Positions 54,114 through 62,921 of a stretch of DNA of 64,000 nucleotides are shown piece after piece. Within the stretch, counting starts at the first letter, position 1. Every line of letters starts with the position of its first letter. The translations under genes and the position numbers were made by a program. This DNA is from Haloarcula taiwanensis (GTDB taxonomy: Archaea > Halobacteriota > Halobacteria > Halobacteriales > Haloarculaceae). The stretch is from the NCBI GenBank assembly GCA_002844335.1, contig CP019154.1, positions 744,001 through 808,000 of the forward strand. Direction: 5' to 3'. Below the pieces are notes generated by a model that was given only the letters and a program-made list of their open reading frames with translations, did no database searches and was not told the origin of the DNA.

Positions 54114-54188
54114 GGTGTGACCGACTGTTGGAACGCTAATAAAGAATCGTGCTAATACTGTCCCGGCGCTCCACAGCCACCGCCGCGC

Positions 54189-55790
54189 TTACTCCTGGCC
54201 GATCATCCGCTCTTGTTCCTGCCAGTACTCCTCGCGGAGCTCGTATTTCTGGATTTTTCCGGTCGCCGTTTCGGGGAGCGAGTCCCGGAAGTCGATGCCT
54301 GAAGGGACCTTGTAGCTCGCGACGCGCTCTCTGAGGAACTCCAGAATATCCTGTTCGGTTGCATCGCTGTCGGCCGTCGGGACGACGATTGCCATCGGGG
54401 TCTCGCCCCAGTCCTCGCTCGGCGCCGGAATGACCGCGGCTTTCAGCACATCGGGGTGGTCGTACAGCTCGTCTTCCAGTTCTATCGAGGAGATGTTCTC
54501 GCCGCCGGAGATGATGATGTCTTTCCGGCGGTCCATGATCTGTATCATCCCGTCGTCGTCCCACGTCGCGAGGTCGCCGGTGTGGAAGTACCCCTCGACA
54601 CGGTCGTTGAACGCCTCCTCGGTGATTTCGGGTTTGTTGAGATAGCGGTCCATCACCTGATTGCCCTGCACAACGATCTCGCCGATAGTCGCCCCGTCGC
54701 GTGGCACGTCGGTGCCGTCCTCGTCGACGACCCGGATGTCGGTACACAGCGTCTCCGAGCCTTGCTTCACCTTGAGTTCACGGCCCCGCTCGGCGATGCG
54801 CCGCGGGGAATTGCTGGTCGTGATGATAGGGGCTGTCTCGGTCAGGCCGTAAATGTGGATGATGCGCCAGCCGAACTCGTCTTCGACGCGCTCGATGGTC
54901 GCCGTTGCCGGGGCGCTGCCGGCCGTCGCGATTCGCACGTCGCGGTCGCCCTGTGTCACTACGTCGCCGTCGCTGGCCCGGTAGTGCTGGATGAGTTTGT
55001 TCAGCACCGTCGGCGCGCCGCACATGAACGACACGTCGTACTCACGGACCCGGCGGAAGGTGTCCGCGGCGTCGAAGGTACGCTGACAGACGTGGGTCCC
55101 GCCGGTCCCGGTGATGGCGTAGGTGTGGCCCCAGCCGTTGCAGTGGAACATCGGCAGCGTCCAGAGATACGTGTCGTCGTCGCGTATCTCCATGTGTTGG
55201 TTGAGCACCAGCGCGTGCCAGCTCTCGGTCCGATGGGTCCTGACCACGCCCTTCGGGTCCCCCGTCGTTCCGGACGTGTAGTTGATGCTGGCGTCGTCGT
55301 CCTCTGTCAGGTCTGGTCGGTCCGGTTCGGCTGTCGGTTGCCCGTCGAGAACATCGCTGTACCCCTCCCATTCCCCGTCGATACGGTCCGGCTTGTAGCC
55401 GATGAACGTCTCCGCTGGGATGTCGTCTCGTACCGGCTGGACTTTCTCCGCGAAATCGTAGTCGGCGATGACTGTTGCGGCTTCGCAGTCGTTCAGAATA
55501 TACTCGATTTTCGCAGGGTCGAGCCGGTAGTTCAGCGGGACGAACACGGCACCGAGTTTGTTTGCTGCGTACAGCGTCTCGATGAAGTAGTGCGTGTTCG
55601 GGGCGAGGAGAGCGACGCGACTTCCCTTCGAGACACCGCGGTCCGACAGCGCGTGTGCCAACTGGTTGACCCGCTCGTTTACCTCCGCGTACGTGTACTC
55701 GGTGCCGTCATGTGCGACGATACCGGTCACGTCGTCATAGATGTCCGCTGCACGGTCGATGAAGTCGGTGGTGAGCATCTCGCGTTTCAT
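54189..55790 (-). CDS. AMP-dependent acyl-CoA synthetase
   Basis: A 533-residue ANL superfamily ligase activating a fatty or aryl acid to its CoA ester. The P-loop INYTSGTTGDPKGVVRTH is near residue 180, the adenylate site in YGLTETAP near 315, YFHTGDLATWDDDG near 410, RRKDIIISGGENISSIE near 430, and the catalytic Lys in ATGKIQKYELRE near the C-terminus. ATG 55790 (MKREMLTTDFIDRAA) is taken as start; another in-frame ATG is three codons on. Probably medium-chain or aromatic acids; not decided. Confidence 0.92.
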   Translation of the reverse strand: MKREMLTTDFIDRAADIYDDVTGIVAHDGTEYTYAEVNERVNQLAHALSDRGVSKGSRVALLAPNTHYFIETLYAANKLGAVFVPLNYRLDPAKIEYILNDCEAATVIADYDFAEKVQPVRDDIPAETFIGYKPDRIDGEWEGYSDVLDGQPTAEPDRPDLTEDDDASINYTSGTTGDPKGVVRTHRTESWHALVLNQHMEIRDDDTYLWTLPMFHCNGWGHTYAITGTGGTHVCQRTFDAADTFRRVREYDVSFMCGAPTVLNKLIQHYRASDGDVVTQGDRDVRIATAGSAPATATIERVEDEFGWRIIHIYGLTETAPIITTSNSPRRIAERGRELKVKQGSETLCTDIRVVDEDGTDVPRDGATIGEIVVQGNQVMDRYLNKPEITEEAFNDRVEGYFHTGDLATWDDDGMIQIMDRRKDIIISGGENISSIELEDELYDHPDVLKAAVIPAPSEDWGETPMAIVVPTADSDATEQDILEFLRERVASYKVPSGIDFRDSLPETATGKIQKYELREEYWQEQERMIGQE

Positions 55791-55913
55791 GATAACACGC
55801 CTCACTTGTCGTATTCAAACCCAATTATTATTATATTTTCTTCGAGAACAGTTGACAGCGTGCTGATTAAATACCTTCGCGTGAACTAATACGGCTATCG
55901 GGAGAACAACAGT

Positions 55914-56078
55914 CTACGGCCACTCGTCCTCGTGGCCGTCCATCGGCGCTGGGACGACGCCGTCTTTTTGCGCCCAGACGCGGGCATGGTCCGGACACAC
56001 CGCTCGGTTCGCGTCCCATGGGATGTGGAGTTCGACCGCGGCCTCGGTTTCGCAACCGTCCTCCGCGCACTGTGTCAT
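55914..56078 (-). CDS. 54-residue Cys/His protein
   Basis: A short protein starting MTQCAEDGCETEAAVELHIP. Potential zinc ligands are CAEDGC, then CPDHARVW near residue 29. The N-terminal part resembles small haloarchaeal zinc-binding proteins. It overlaps the end of the DUF456 gene by 4 nt, so the ATG at 56078 is well supported. Function unknown. Confidence 0.75.
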   Translation of the reverse strand: MTQCAEDGCETEAAVELHIPWDANRAVCPDHARVWAQKDGVVPAPMDGHEDEWP

Positions 56079-56572
56079 AGGAGCGCGACAGCGACCATGG
56101 TGACCAGTATCGATGCCGTCAGCAGGGCCTGCACAACGCTTGAGGCCAACATCCCAGCGGTCGTCACGAGGGCAGCCTTCGCGCTCCCGCGAGCGTCCTC
56201 TTGCCGGTAGAACTCGACGACGAACACCGTGCCGGCGACGCCCAGCAGGATGCCGAGCGGGCCGGTAACAAAGAAGAGAACGAGTGCGACGACGCCAGCG
56301 AGGGCCGCTGTCCAGTTCGACGCCCCGCCGACGCGTGCAGCGACGGCCCCACCCGCGACATCGACAGCCCACGTCAGCAGGCCGACCAGCGTCAACAGGG
56401 CCAGCAAGAGTGTGCCGGGGTCGGTCATGCCGCTGGCGACCCAGTAGAGATAGACGCCGGCGAGCGAGACGAGCGCGCCGGGGACCTGGGGCGTGAGACT
56501 GCCGACGACGCCCCCGACCAGCAGGGCGAACGCGAGTACGACCAACAGCGTTTCGAGGCCAAGCAGGCTCAT
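56075..56572 (-). CDS. DUF456 family membrane protein
   Basis: A 165-residue protein with five to six hydrophobic helices, starting MSLLGLETLLVVLAFALLVG at ATG 56572. The family pattern GGVVGSLTPQVPGALVSLAG is near residue 18, and AGTVFVVEFYRQEDARGSAK lies between later helices. It overlaps tmcA by 4 nt at its start and the small Cys/His gene by 4 nt at its end. DUF456 has no known function. Confidence 0.85.
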   Translation of the reverse strand: MSLLGLETLLVVLAFALLVGGVVGSLTPQVPGALVSLAGVYLYWVASGMTDPGTLLLALLTLVGLLTWAVDVAGGAVAARVGGASNWTAALAGVVALVLFFVTGPLGILLGVAGTVFVVEFYRQEDARGSAKAALVTTAGMLASSVVQALLTASILVTMVAVALL

Positions 56573-58806
56573 TGGTGTCTGTCGAGTTCCTCCTGTACCC
56601 AAAGGTCGCCGTACAGACGCGTCAACCTTTCGACTATTCCACCGAGTGTCCGCATGCACTCACGCTCAGAGACGAATCCCAGTTCCTCGGCGACTGTCGG
56701 CCACGGCTGTGCTTGCAACACCTTCTTGACCAGCAGGCGTTCCTCCCGCGGCGCGAGCGCGGTCGCGTCGGCGGGGGCCGACAGGTGCCGGCGGGCGAGT
56801 TCACGGAACGGCTTCGGATTCGTGTCGAGAACCGACGCGCCGCCGGGGACGCCGGCAACCAGTCGCCACTCCCACTCGGAGAGGGAGAGGGACGGCTCTC
56901 CGTGGGTCGCTCGAAGCACTGTTCGAACCACGTCAGGGTCGCAGTCGTCGAGCGGGTCTGACAGCACTGCGGGGATGCGGTCCTGAAACCACGTCCCGTG
57001 CCGCGCCGCGAGCGACGCCCCGTCATCGGAACACGGGTCCAGCATCACCACGGAGTACTCGCCGCTCGTCGCGTTCCGCGAGGTGGCGAGGTGTACCGTC
57101 TGATATCCGTTATCAGCCCAGAAGCGGACGAGTTCCGGCGTCGCGCCGTACCCGACGCCCAGCCAGTCCACGTGGTCGGCGAACTCCGCTCTGATTTCCG
57201 AAAGGAGTTGGGAGCCGAGCCCGCGGGACCGGACCGCGGCGTGGGTTGCGATGCGGAGGACCCGCTGGCCGACCGGGATTCCGGCGGCCTCGTCACGGAG
57301 CTGCGTCGACAGCACGTCCGGGAGCATATTTCCCCGCACCCGTCCACCCTCGTACATCGCAGCTCGCGTATCAGCCGAGAGCCCGCCCTCCTGTGCCAGC
57401 AACGCCACAGCAACGACGTGGCCCTCGTGGGTCAGCGCCCGGACAGCGAGATTGGGTGCGTCGAGCAGTCGGGCCAGGTCCGAGGGTTCCGTCCGGTAGT
57501 GCGCCAGCACGAGCAGGCCAAACACCTCTCGGAGCAGGTGTTCGTCGGCGAGCAGGTCTGCCGCCGAGAGCCGGCGGTACTCGACGGTCTCCGGCGTCGA
57601 ACCGTCGATGAGCTGGTCGACCGGCGGGCGGGCATCCAGCAACAGCGCCCGGAACGCCCACACCTCCACGGGGTCGGCGTCGCCGTACCGAATCGGTGTC
57701 GTCATCGACACGTCGGTGACGGCGTGGTCGCTTTCTTCGAGCCGGTCGCGGAACCGGACAGAGAAGCCTCGGCCCGCCCCCTCGTAGCCGTGGACAGTCG
57801 TGGTGAAGGCGACTGCCGGGGCGTCGAGGAACTGTTCGAGCCGTCTGACCGGCAGGGCCGCAGCCTCATCGACGATGACCACGTCTGGGCCATCCGGAAG
57901 CAATGCAGCTTGCTCCGGCGGCGCATACCGCACACAGCCCGCCCCGGAAACGTCGAGCCGCTGGGGGTTCGACGCCCGGTCTCGCGCGAAGTTACTGCCG
58001 AGTACCTCCAGCAGGTGTGCCGCCCGCGTAAACACCTCGCCGGCGCTCCGGTACTGTGGTGCGGTCACCAGCACGTCCCGCCCTTCGACAGCGAGGGTTC
58101 CAGCGGCCAGCCCGGCAGCGCTTGACTTTCCCCGGCCCCGGTCAGCCTCGACCACGAGTGCCTCGCTGGCGGTTCGTAGCGACTCGAACGCCCGGACCGC
58201 GTCCCGCTGGTCGTCGGTGAGACACTGAGCGTAGGTCTCGGGGCGGAACTGCGCGTCGGCGGGCGGGGTCGGGCTCTGAACCGGACGGCTCGGTGGCGGG
58301 TCCGTCAGCCCGTCTTGCTCGACAGTGCCCGTGTCGGCGTCGACGATGGCGATACCCCGGTGTACCCGGAGCGTCTCGACAAACCGACGGCGGAAGTGAC
58401 CGGTCACGTCCTCGACCTCGAACGGCGGGACTGCGAGCGAGGCGTCGAACCCGTCGCGACCCTCCGGCCACGTCTCCAAGGGCGGCGCGAGGAGGACGTA
58501 TAGGCCGCCGCCGTCGACGGCACCGACGGTCCGCCCGAGCGCGTCGGGTCGCAGTTCCTCGTGTGCATCGAGGACGACAGCTGTCCGAGTCCGGCCCAGA
58601 AGCTCCTCGGCGCGGGACTGTTCGTGCTGCTCACACGCGAGGAACGGCTCCGGACCGACTACTGTCGTCTCCGCGCCGGGAACGTCCGCCGCGTCGAGCG
58701 CTGCTCTCGCTCGCTCCCGCGTGCTTTCAGGGTCGCCCGCCAGAACGAGGAGCCGCCGCTCGTTTGCGCGGCGGGCCTCCGCTCGGAGCGACCGCGCGAT
58801 GTCCAT
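56569..58806 (-). CDS. tmcA: tRNA(Met) cytidine acetyltransferase
   Basis: A 745-residue RNA acetyltransferase. It uses ATP and acetyl-CoA to make N4-acetylcytidine, in archaea on tRNA and rRNA. N-terminal DUF1726-like region, then helicase-like module with the P-loop VEADRGRGKSSAAGLAAGTL near residue 220 and a DEAA Walker B (VIVDEAAALPVRR). The GNAT module follows with THAAVRSRGLGSQLLSEIR near 535, then the C-terminal tRNA-binding domain. ATG 58806 (MDIARSLRAEARRA) is chosen; an extension to 58884 overlaps the divergent promoter. First gene of a three-gene overlapping operon. Confidence 0.93.
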   Translation of the reverse strand: MDIARSLRAEARRANERRLLVLAGDPESTRERARAALDAADVPGAETTVVGPEPFLACEQHEQSRAEELLGRTRTAVVLDAHEELRPDALGRTVGAVDGGGLYVLLAPPLETWPEGRDGFDASLAVPPFEVEDVTGHFRRRFVETLRVHRGIAIVDADTGTVEQDGLTDPPPSRPVQSPTPPADAQFRPETYAQCLTDDQRDAVRAFESLRTASEALVVEADRGRGKSSAAGLAAGTLAVEGRDVLVTAPQYRSAGEVFTRAAHLLEVLGSNFARDRASNPQRLDVSGAGCVRYAPPEQAALLPDGPDVVIVDEAAALPVRRLEQFLDAPAVAFTTTVHGYEGAGRGFSVRFRDRLEESDHAVTDVSMTTPIRYGDADPVEVWAFRALLLDARPPVDQLIDGSTPETVEYRRLSAADLLADEHLLREVFGLLVLAHYRTEPSDLARLLDAPNLAVRALTHEGHVVAVALLAQEGGLSADTRAAMYEGGRVRGNMLPDVLSTQLRDEAAGIPVGQRVLRIATHAAVRSRGLGSQLLSEIRAEFADHVDWLGVGYGATPELVRFWADNGYQTVHLATSRNATSGEYSVVMLDPCSDDGASLAARHGTWFQDRIPAVLSDPLDDCDPDVVRTVLRATHGEPSLSLSEWEWRLVAGVPGGASVLDTNPKPFRELARRHLSAPADATALAPREERLLVKKVLQAQPWPTVAEELGFVSERECMRTLGGIVERLTRLYGDLWVQEELDRHQ

Positions 58807-58830
58807 ACCGGTGGTGGACGGTGCGCCGAC

Positions 58831-59250
58831 ATGGGCCTGACGGTCACAGCGCTCCCCAAGTGCGCTTTTCACTGGACCGGACACAGTCGCCGGTGTGTCT
58901 CCCCGCCAGACCCCGCTCTGCTCCGAGCGGGTATCGATTATCCAGTCGTCCAGACAGCGATTGGGCGCGTCTCGACGACGGCCCTGACCGCAGCAGTCGC
59001 AGACGTGCGGGCCGTGCTGGCCGACGCGTCAGTGGCCGCAGAACAGGCAGACCCCCGACAGCACCTGTGTGGCGGGCTGGCACGCGATTTCGGCTTCGAA
59101 AGCGCTTTTAGGGCCGGTAGCACAGAATGGGGTACAGCCTGCGCCGAGTTGATGATGCTCCCAGCCTTTTCAGGATACACACCACCACGGTGTGACGGGC
59201 CTCGCGGCCCGGACACGGCGGGGGAGCCTGAGCTCGCGCGCAGGAGGTGA
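58831..59250 (+). CDS. Doubtful hypothetical protein between tmcA and rpl7ae
   Basis: An open frame of ~139 residues, ATG 58831, starting [20 protein letters not shown]. Its middle ([20 protein letters not shown]) has codons and composition fitting a real haloarchaeal protein, but the end crosses the likely TATA region and the ribosome binding site of rpl7ae (59243-59250). It begins only 24 bp from the divergent tmcA start. No domain recognised. It could be a true small gene or a chance frame; I lean slightly against. Confidence 0.35.
   Translation: MGLTVTALPKCAFHWTGHSRRCVSPPDPALLRAGIDYPVVQTAIGRVSTTALTAAVADVRAVLADASVAAEQADPRQHLCGGLARDFGFESAFRAGSTEWGTACAELMMLPAFSGYTPPRCDGPRGPDTAGEPELARRR
59243..59250 (+). 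promoter_or_regulatory. Strong Shine-Dalgarno site of rpl7ae
   Basis: GGAGGTGA is a near-perfect complement of the 16S 3' end and lies 8 bp before the ATG at 59259. Such a site is unusual in this mostly leaderless genome and fixes the start; rps28e has a similar GAGGTGA at 59620-59626. Confidence 0.8.
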
Positions 59251-59258
59251 ACATACAA

Positions 59259-59621
59259 ATGCCAGTATACGTAGATTTCGACGTTCCCGCGGACCTCGAA
59301 GACGACGCCCTCGAGGCGCTCGAGGTCGCCCGGGACACAGGCTCGGTAAAGAAGGGTACAAACGAGACGACCAAAGCTATCGAGCGCGGCTCCGCCGAGC
59401 TCGTCTTTGTCGCTGAAGATGTCCAGCCCGAGGAGATCGTCATGCACATCCCGGAGCTCGCCGACGAGAAGGGCGTCCCCTTCATCTTCGTCGAGCAGCA
59501 GGACGACCTCGGTCACGCCGCCGGGCTCGAAGTCGGCTCGGCCGCCGCAGCCGTCACCGACGCCGGTGAGGCTGACGCCGATGTCGAGGACATCGCCGAC
59601 AAGGTCGAGGAGCTTCGGTGA
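59259..59621 (+). CDS. rpl7ae: 50S ribosomal protein L7Ae
   Basis: A 120-residue kink-turn binding protein. The core [20 protein letters not shown] is near residue 30 and [19 protein letters not shown] near 53, with the C-terminal helix [20 protein letters not shown]. In archaea L7Ae is shared by the ribosome, box C/D and H/ACA RNPs and RNase P. First gene of an operon with rps28e, rpl24e and ndk. Confidence 0.96.
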   Translation: MPVYVDFDVPADLEDDALEALEVARDTGSVKKGTNETTKAIERGSAELVFVAEDVQPEEIVMHIPELADEKGVPFIFVEQQDDLGHAAGLEVGSAAAAVTDAGEADADVEDIADKVEELR

Positions 59622-59632
59622 GGTGACCTCGG

Positions 59633-59860
59633 ATGAGCGCTGAGGAATCCGAAAGCAGCGGTTCCACGCCCGCCGAGGTCATCGAAGTCGTGGGCCGGAC
59701 GGGGATGCACGGCGAGGCCATGCAGGTCAAGTGCCGCATCCGCGAAGGCGAGAACCAGGGGCGCATCATCACGCGCAACGTTCTCGGCCCGGTCCGCGAA
59801 GGTGACGTGCTCCAGCTCCGCGAGACGGCCCGCGAGGCCGACACTATCGGAGGGCAGTAA
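59633..59860 (+). CDS. rps28e: 30S ribosomal protein S28e
   Basis: A 75-residue S28e. The core [20 protein letters not shown] and [19 protein letters not shown] is typical, with a ~10-residue acidic N-terminus. A GAGGTGA site lies 6 bp before the start. rpl24e follows after 2 bp. Confidence 0.96.
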   Translation: MSAEESESSGSTPAEVIEVVGRTGMHGEAMQVKCRIREGENQGRIITRNVLGPVREGDVLQLRETAREADTIGGQ

Positions 59861-59862
59861 CC

Positions 59863-60156
59863 ATGCCCCGGACACGCGAATGTGACTACTGCGGCGCGGA
59901 CATCGAGCCCGGCACGGGCACGATGTTCGTCCACAAGGACGGCGCGACGACGCACTTCTGTTCCTCGAAGTGTGAGAACAACGCCGACCTGGGCCGCGAG
60001 GCCCGCAACCTCGAATGGACCGACACCGCCCGCGGCGATGCCGGCGAGGACGAAGCCGAAGCCGAAGAAGTCGAAGCTGACGCCGACGAGGCAGAAGCTG
60101 AGGCCGAGGCGGCTGCGGACGAGGCTGACGAAGAAGCTGAGGAGGCTGAGGCCTGA
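59863..60156 (+). CDS. rpl24e: 50S ribosomal protein L24e with acidic tail
   Basis: A 97-residue protein. The L24e zinc ribbon covers residues 1-50: [13 protein letters not shown] and [18 protein letters not shown], with four Cys ligands. The last ~40 residues are almost only Ala, Glu and Asp ([20 protein letters not shown] and on), absent from typical L24e of ~60 residues. The ndk start overlaps the stop by 1 nt. Confidence 0.95.
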   Translation: MPRTRECDYCGADIEPGTGTMFVHKDGATTHFCSSKCENNADLGREARNLEWTDTARGDAGEDEAEAEEVEADADEAEAEAEAAADEADEEAEEAEA

Positions 60157-60620
60157 TGTCAGAGCACGAACGCACCTTCGTGATGGTCAAGCCTGACGGC
60201 GTCCAGCGTGGTCTCATCGGGGACATCGTCTCCCGCTTCGAGGACCGCGGCCTGAAGATGGTCGGCGGCAAGTTCATGCAGATAGACCAGGACCTCGCCG
60301 AGGAACACTACGGCGAGCACGAGGACAAGCCGTTCTTCGACGGTCTCGTGGACTTCATCACGTCCGGCCCCGTGTTCGCGATGGTCTGGGAAGGCCAGGA
60401 CGCGACCCGGCAGGTCCGAAACATGATGGGCGAGACTGACCCAGCCGAGTCCGCGCCCGGCACCATCCGCGGCGACTACGGGCTCGACCTCGGTCGGAAC
60501 GTCATCCACGGCTCCGACCACGAGGACGAGGGCGCAAACGAGCGAGAAATCGAGCTGTTCTTCGACGAGGACGAACTCGTCGACTGGGACCAGATCGACG
60601 CGTCCTGGCTGTACGAGTAA
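60156..60620 (+). CDS. ndk: Nucleoside diphosphate kinase
   Basis: A 154-residue enzyme exchanging gamma phosphates between nucleoside di- and triphosphates. [20 protein letters not shown] is the N-terminal core. The active-site His is in [17 protein letters not shown] (family NxxHGSD), near residue 114. Halophilic acid residues are frequent. The last gene of the L7Ae operon, overlapping rpl24e by 1 nt. Confidence 0.96.
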   Translation: MSEHERTFVMVKPDGVQRGLIGDIVSRFEDRGLKMVGGKFMQIDQDLAEEHYGEHEDKPFFDGLVDFITSGPVFAMVWEGQDATRQVRNMMGETDPAESAPGTIRGDYGLDLGRNVIHGSDHEDEGANEREIELFFDEDELVDWDQIDASWLYE

Positions 60621-60685
60621 CGCCAGGTCGACTGCCGTGTTTTTTCGAGCACAACCACCTTGAGGACAGCGTCCGTAACGCCGGT

Positions 60686-60943
60686 ATGAGCCTGACGCTC
60701 TACCAACTCGACGGCTGTCCGTACTGTGAGACGGTCGCGGACCGACTGGACGAACTCGGTATCGATTACGACAGTGTCTGGGTCGAGGCGCTGCACTCGA
60801 AGCGCGACGAGGTAAAACGGGTCTCCGGCCAGCGCGGCGTCCCGGTGCTGGTCGACGACGACCGTGGTGTCACAATGGCCGAATCCGGGCGCATCCTCGA
60901 ATTTATCGACACGACCTACGCGCCAGAGGTCCAGTCGGCGTAG
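60686..60943 (+). CDS. Glutaredoxin-like protein
   Basis: An 85-residue thioredoxin-fold protein with the CPYC redox motif at residues 11-14 (LYQLDGCPYCETVADRLDEL), and the cis-Pro segment RGVPVLVDDDRG near residue 50, typical of glutaredoxins and GST N-terminal domains. Haloarchaea use gamma-glutamylcysteine rather than glutathione as main thiol, so the partner may differ. It converges with the membrane protein gene and overlaps its 3' end by 28 nt. Confidence 0.88.
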   Translation: MSLTLYQLDGCPYCETVADRLDELGIDYDSVWVEALHSKRDEVKRVSGQRGVPVLVDDDRGVTMAESGRILEFIDTTYAPEVQSA

Positions 60944-61629
60944 AGATACCGAGCGGCCGCGCCGAGACTCGCAAATACGAGCGGGAAGAAAAACAGCAGG
61001 ATGAGGAGCCACAGCACTGCCGGTGCGGCCTGTCCCTCGGCCCCGCTGTCGAACATGACCGTCCGGACGAACACGAAGCTCCCCGCGAACCCCGTTGCGA
61101 CATAACCGAAGCCGATGCTGGTACCGACGAGCGCCGCCTCTTCGAGCATGCTGTCCGACCGGGTATCGCCGCGATAGCGTTCGAACAGCGCGCCGACGAC
61201 GAGCAAGGCGACAATCGGAATCAAGAAATAGACGAGCGGCGGGACGCTCGCACCCTGTGCGCCGTACAAGACGTTCCGGGCGGCCGAGCCGTACACCTCT
61301 GCGTCCGACGCCGTCACCAGCGTCGGCACGTGGTGGGCGTTGTACAGCACGAACCCGTACTGGATTAGCCGGTTCGACAGCTCCGGGAAGTCGACCGACG
61401 ACGGGCCGACGAGAAAGAGCAGTGCGACGAGCAAATACTCGACAGCGAGCGTCCCGATTGCGACACTGGCCGCGCGGAGCCACGGAAACGTCCGGAGGCT
61501 CTCAGCTAGCAAGTGGCTCTCCGGCTGTGGCTGTTCGGCGGTGGCAGTCGGCGGCTCGTCGACCAGCGACTCGTCGACCGGTGGTCCGGCCCCCTCGTCG
61601 CCGGCCTCGTCGGTCCCGTGTTCAGTCAC
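60916..61629 (-). CDS. Uncharacterised polytopic membrane protein
   Basis: A ~237-residue protein with an acidic Pro/Glu-rich N-terminus (~45 residues) and about five hydrophobic segments. Start is not sure: GTG 61629 (VTEHGTDEAGDEGAGPP) or TTG 61650; the first is preferred. The C-terminal LFFFPLVFASLGAAARYLYA is a membrane helix near the end. The family is haloarchaeal; no function known to me. Its 3' end overlaps the convergent glutaredoxin-like gene. Confidence 0.7.
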   Translation of the reverse strand: MTEHGTDEAGDEGAGPPVDESLVDEPPTATAEQPQPESHLLAESLRTFPWLRAASVAIGTLAVEYLLVALLFLVGPSSVDFPELSNRLIQYGFVLYNAHHVPTLVTASDAEVYGSAARNVLYGAQGASVPPLVYFLIPIVALLVVGALFERYRGDTRSDSMLEEAALVGTSIGFGYVATGFAGSFVFVRTVMFDSGAEGQAAPAVLWLLILLFFFPLVFASLGAAARYLYADWTSGA

Positions 61630-61677
61630 GTCTAGCCGTATCAACTTCAATGACGGAAAAAAGGGTTCCGGTGGTCG

Positions 61678-62082
61678 CTACTCCGACTCGAAGTCAAGCG
61701 CCGCACCGTTGATGCAGTACCGCTTCCCGGTCGGCTCCGGTCCGTCATCAAACACGTGACCCAGATGACCGCCACACTCGGCACAAACGACTTCTGTTCG
61801 CTGCATCCCGTGGCTGTTGTCCGCCCGTGTCTCGACGTTGCCTTCCTGATACACGTCCCAGAAGCTCGGCCAGCCGGTCTCTGATTCGAATTTTCGGTCG
61901 CTATCGAACAGTTCCGTCCCACAGCCGGCACAGGTGAACACACCCTCGCCTTCTACGTCTATGAGGTCACTGCTAAACCGCGGCTCCGTTCCGGACTCGC
62001 GGAGGATTCGGTACTCCTCGTCAGAGAGTATTTCGCGCCACTCCTCGTCGGTGCCCGGCAGTTCTTCTTCGGATTCACTCAT
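61678..62082 (-). CDS. msrB: Peptide-methionine (R)-S-oxide reductase
   Basis: A 134-residue MsrB repairing methionine-R-sulfoxide in proteins. Zinc ligands come from CAGCGTEL and CAECGGHLGHVFDDGPE; the catalytic Cys is in GKRYCINGAALDFE near the C-terminus. The first ~35 residues are acidic (ESEEELPGTDEEWREIL). It sits between the membrane protein gene and tRNA-Thr, all on the minus strand. Confidence 0.95.
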   Translation of the reverse strand: MSESEEELPGTDEEWREILSDEEYRILRESGTEPRFSSDLIDVEGEGVFTCAGCGTELFDSDRKFESETGWPSFWDVYQEGNVETRADNSHGMQRTEVVCAECGGHLGHVFDDGPEPTGKRYCINGAALDFESE

Positions 62083-62261
62083 ACTCTACCGTACGCCCTC
62101 CAGCGGTAAAAACGTAGACCCATCTGGCAGTCTCACCCACGCTGGGGGTCCAGCGATGCGACATATCTGGGCCGTCAGTGAAGGCGCACAGTGGTTGCCA
62201 GTGTGGCAGTCACAACTTCTCGTCGCGGGGTCCCGTGTCCGGTTCCGAACCGAACTGGCGA

Positions 62262-62335
62262 AGCCAGGGGTGGGATTTGAACCCACGAACTCTCGATTAC
62301 AAGTCGAGTGCTTGGACCACCCAAGCTCCCCTGGC
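62262..62335 (-). tRNA. tRNA-Thr (anticodon UGU)
   Basis: A 74-nt class I tRNA on the minus strand. The acceptor GCCAGGG pairs with CCCTGGC (62263-62269 as complement), discriminator T. The anticodon stem CTCGA/TCGAG closes the loop CTTGTAA. The T-arm is GTGGGTTCAAATCCCAC. No CCA is encoded. The acetyltransferase gene upstream on the same strand ends 32 bp before it. Confidence 0.95.
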
Positions 62336-62367
62336 GCGGTTGCATACCAGCGTTGTGTGGGGACCAT

Positions 62368-62835
62368 TTAGAGAGTATCGTTTTCGGTCGGCTTTTCGAG
62401 CTCGATTCGATGTGGTGTGTAGCCGTGTGCGCGATATAACTGTCGGGCGGACTCGTTGTCCGCCATTGCTTCCAGCGCGAGGATGTCCGCACCAGCCTGG
62501 CGGAGTAGTTCTTCCGCCGTATCGAGCAGTTCGCTGCCGATCCCCCGGTTTCTGTGGACCGGTTCGACGAAGATGTTCTCGATGATGCCCCGTGTCTTAT
62601 CTTGTTCGTACCGGCCGCTGTCGATAGTCACCATGACGAACCCGACGACGTGTCGGTCTATACGGGCGATACAGACGTTTTCGGCGACGATTCGCTGTAC
62701 GACAGTCTCCCGGACCGCGGTCCGGTTCCGGTCCCCGAACAGATGTGACCCGTGAGCACGCTGGCTCTCCGCCAGTCGGACCCACAGGTCGACGATGGTG
62801 TCCACGTCATCCATCGAGGCGGTGGCAATCTCCAC
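62368..62835 (-). CDS. GNAT family N-acetyltransferase
   Basis: A 155-residue GNAT protein. It starts at GTG 62835 (VEIATASMDDVDTIVDLWVR) or at ATG 62814. The acetyl-CoA loop HRNRGIGSELLDTAEELLRQ is near residue 94, and NESARQLYRAHGYTPHRIEL is the distal motif. IFVEPVHRNRGIG is typical of RimI-like enzymes. Substrate unknown. Confidence 0.88.
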   Translation of the reverse strand: MEIATASMDDVDTIVDLWVRLAESQRAHGSHLFGDRNRTAVRETVVQRIVAENVCIARIDRHVVGFVMVTIDSGRYEQDKTRGIIENIFVEPVHRNRGIGSELLDTAEELLRQAGADILALEAMADNESARQLYRAHGYTPHRIELEKPTENDTL

Positions 62836-62921
62836 GGTAGTACTCCGTGGCGTACGGTCAAAACAGTTCGGCCACGCCGCCGTCTCTGTCTGCTGTGAGC
62901 GCAGAGGCCCGCCAGCGCGGC

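Noticed and set aside
54456..55889. A 477-codon plus-strand frame opposite the acyl-CoA synthetase
   Set aside because: Antisense to a gene with all ANL motifs.
58938..59516. A minus-strand frame over the rpl7ae promoter and coding region
   Set aside because: It is antisense to L7Ae and lacks a domain or plausible start context.
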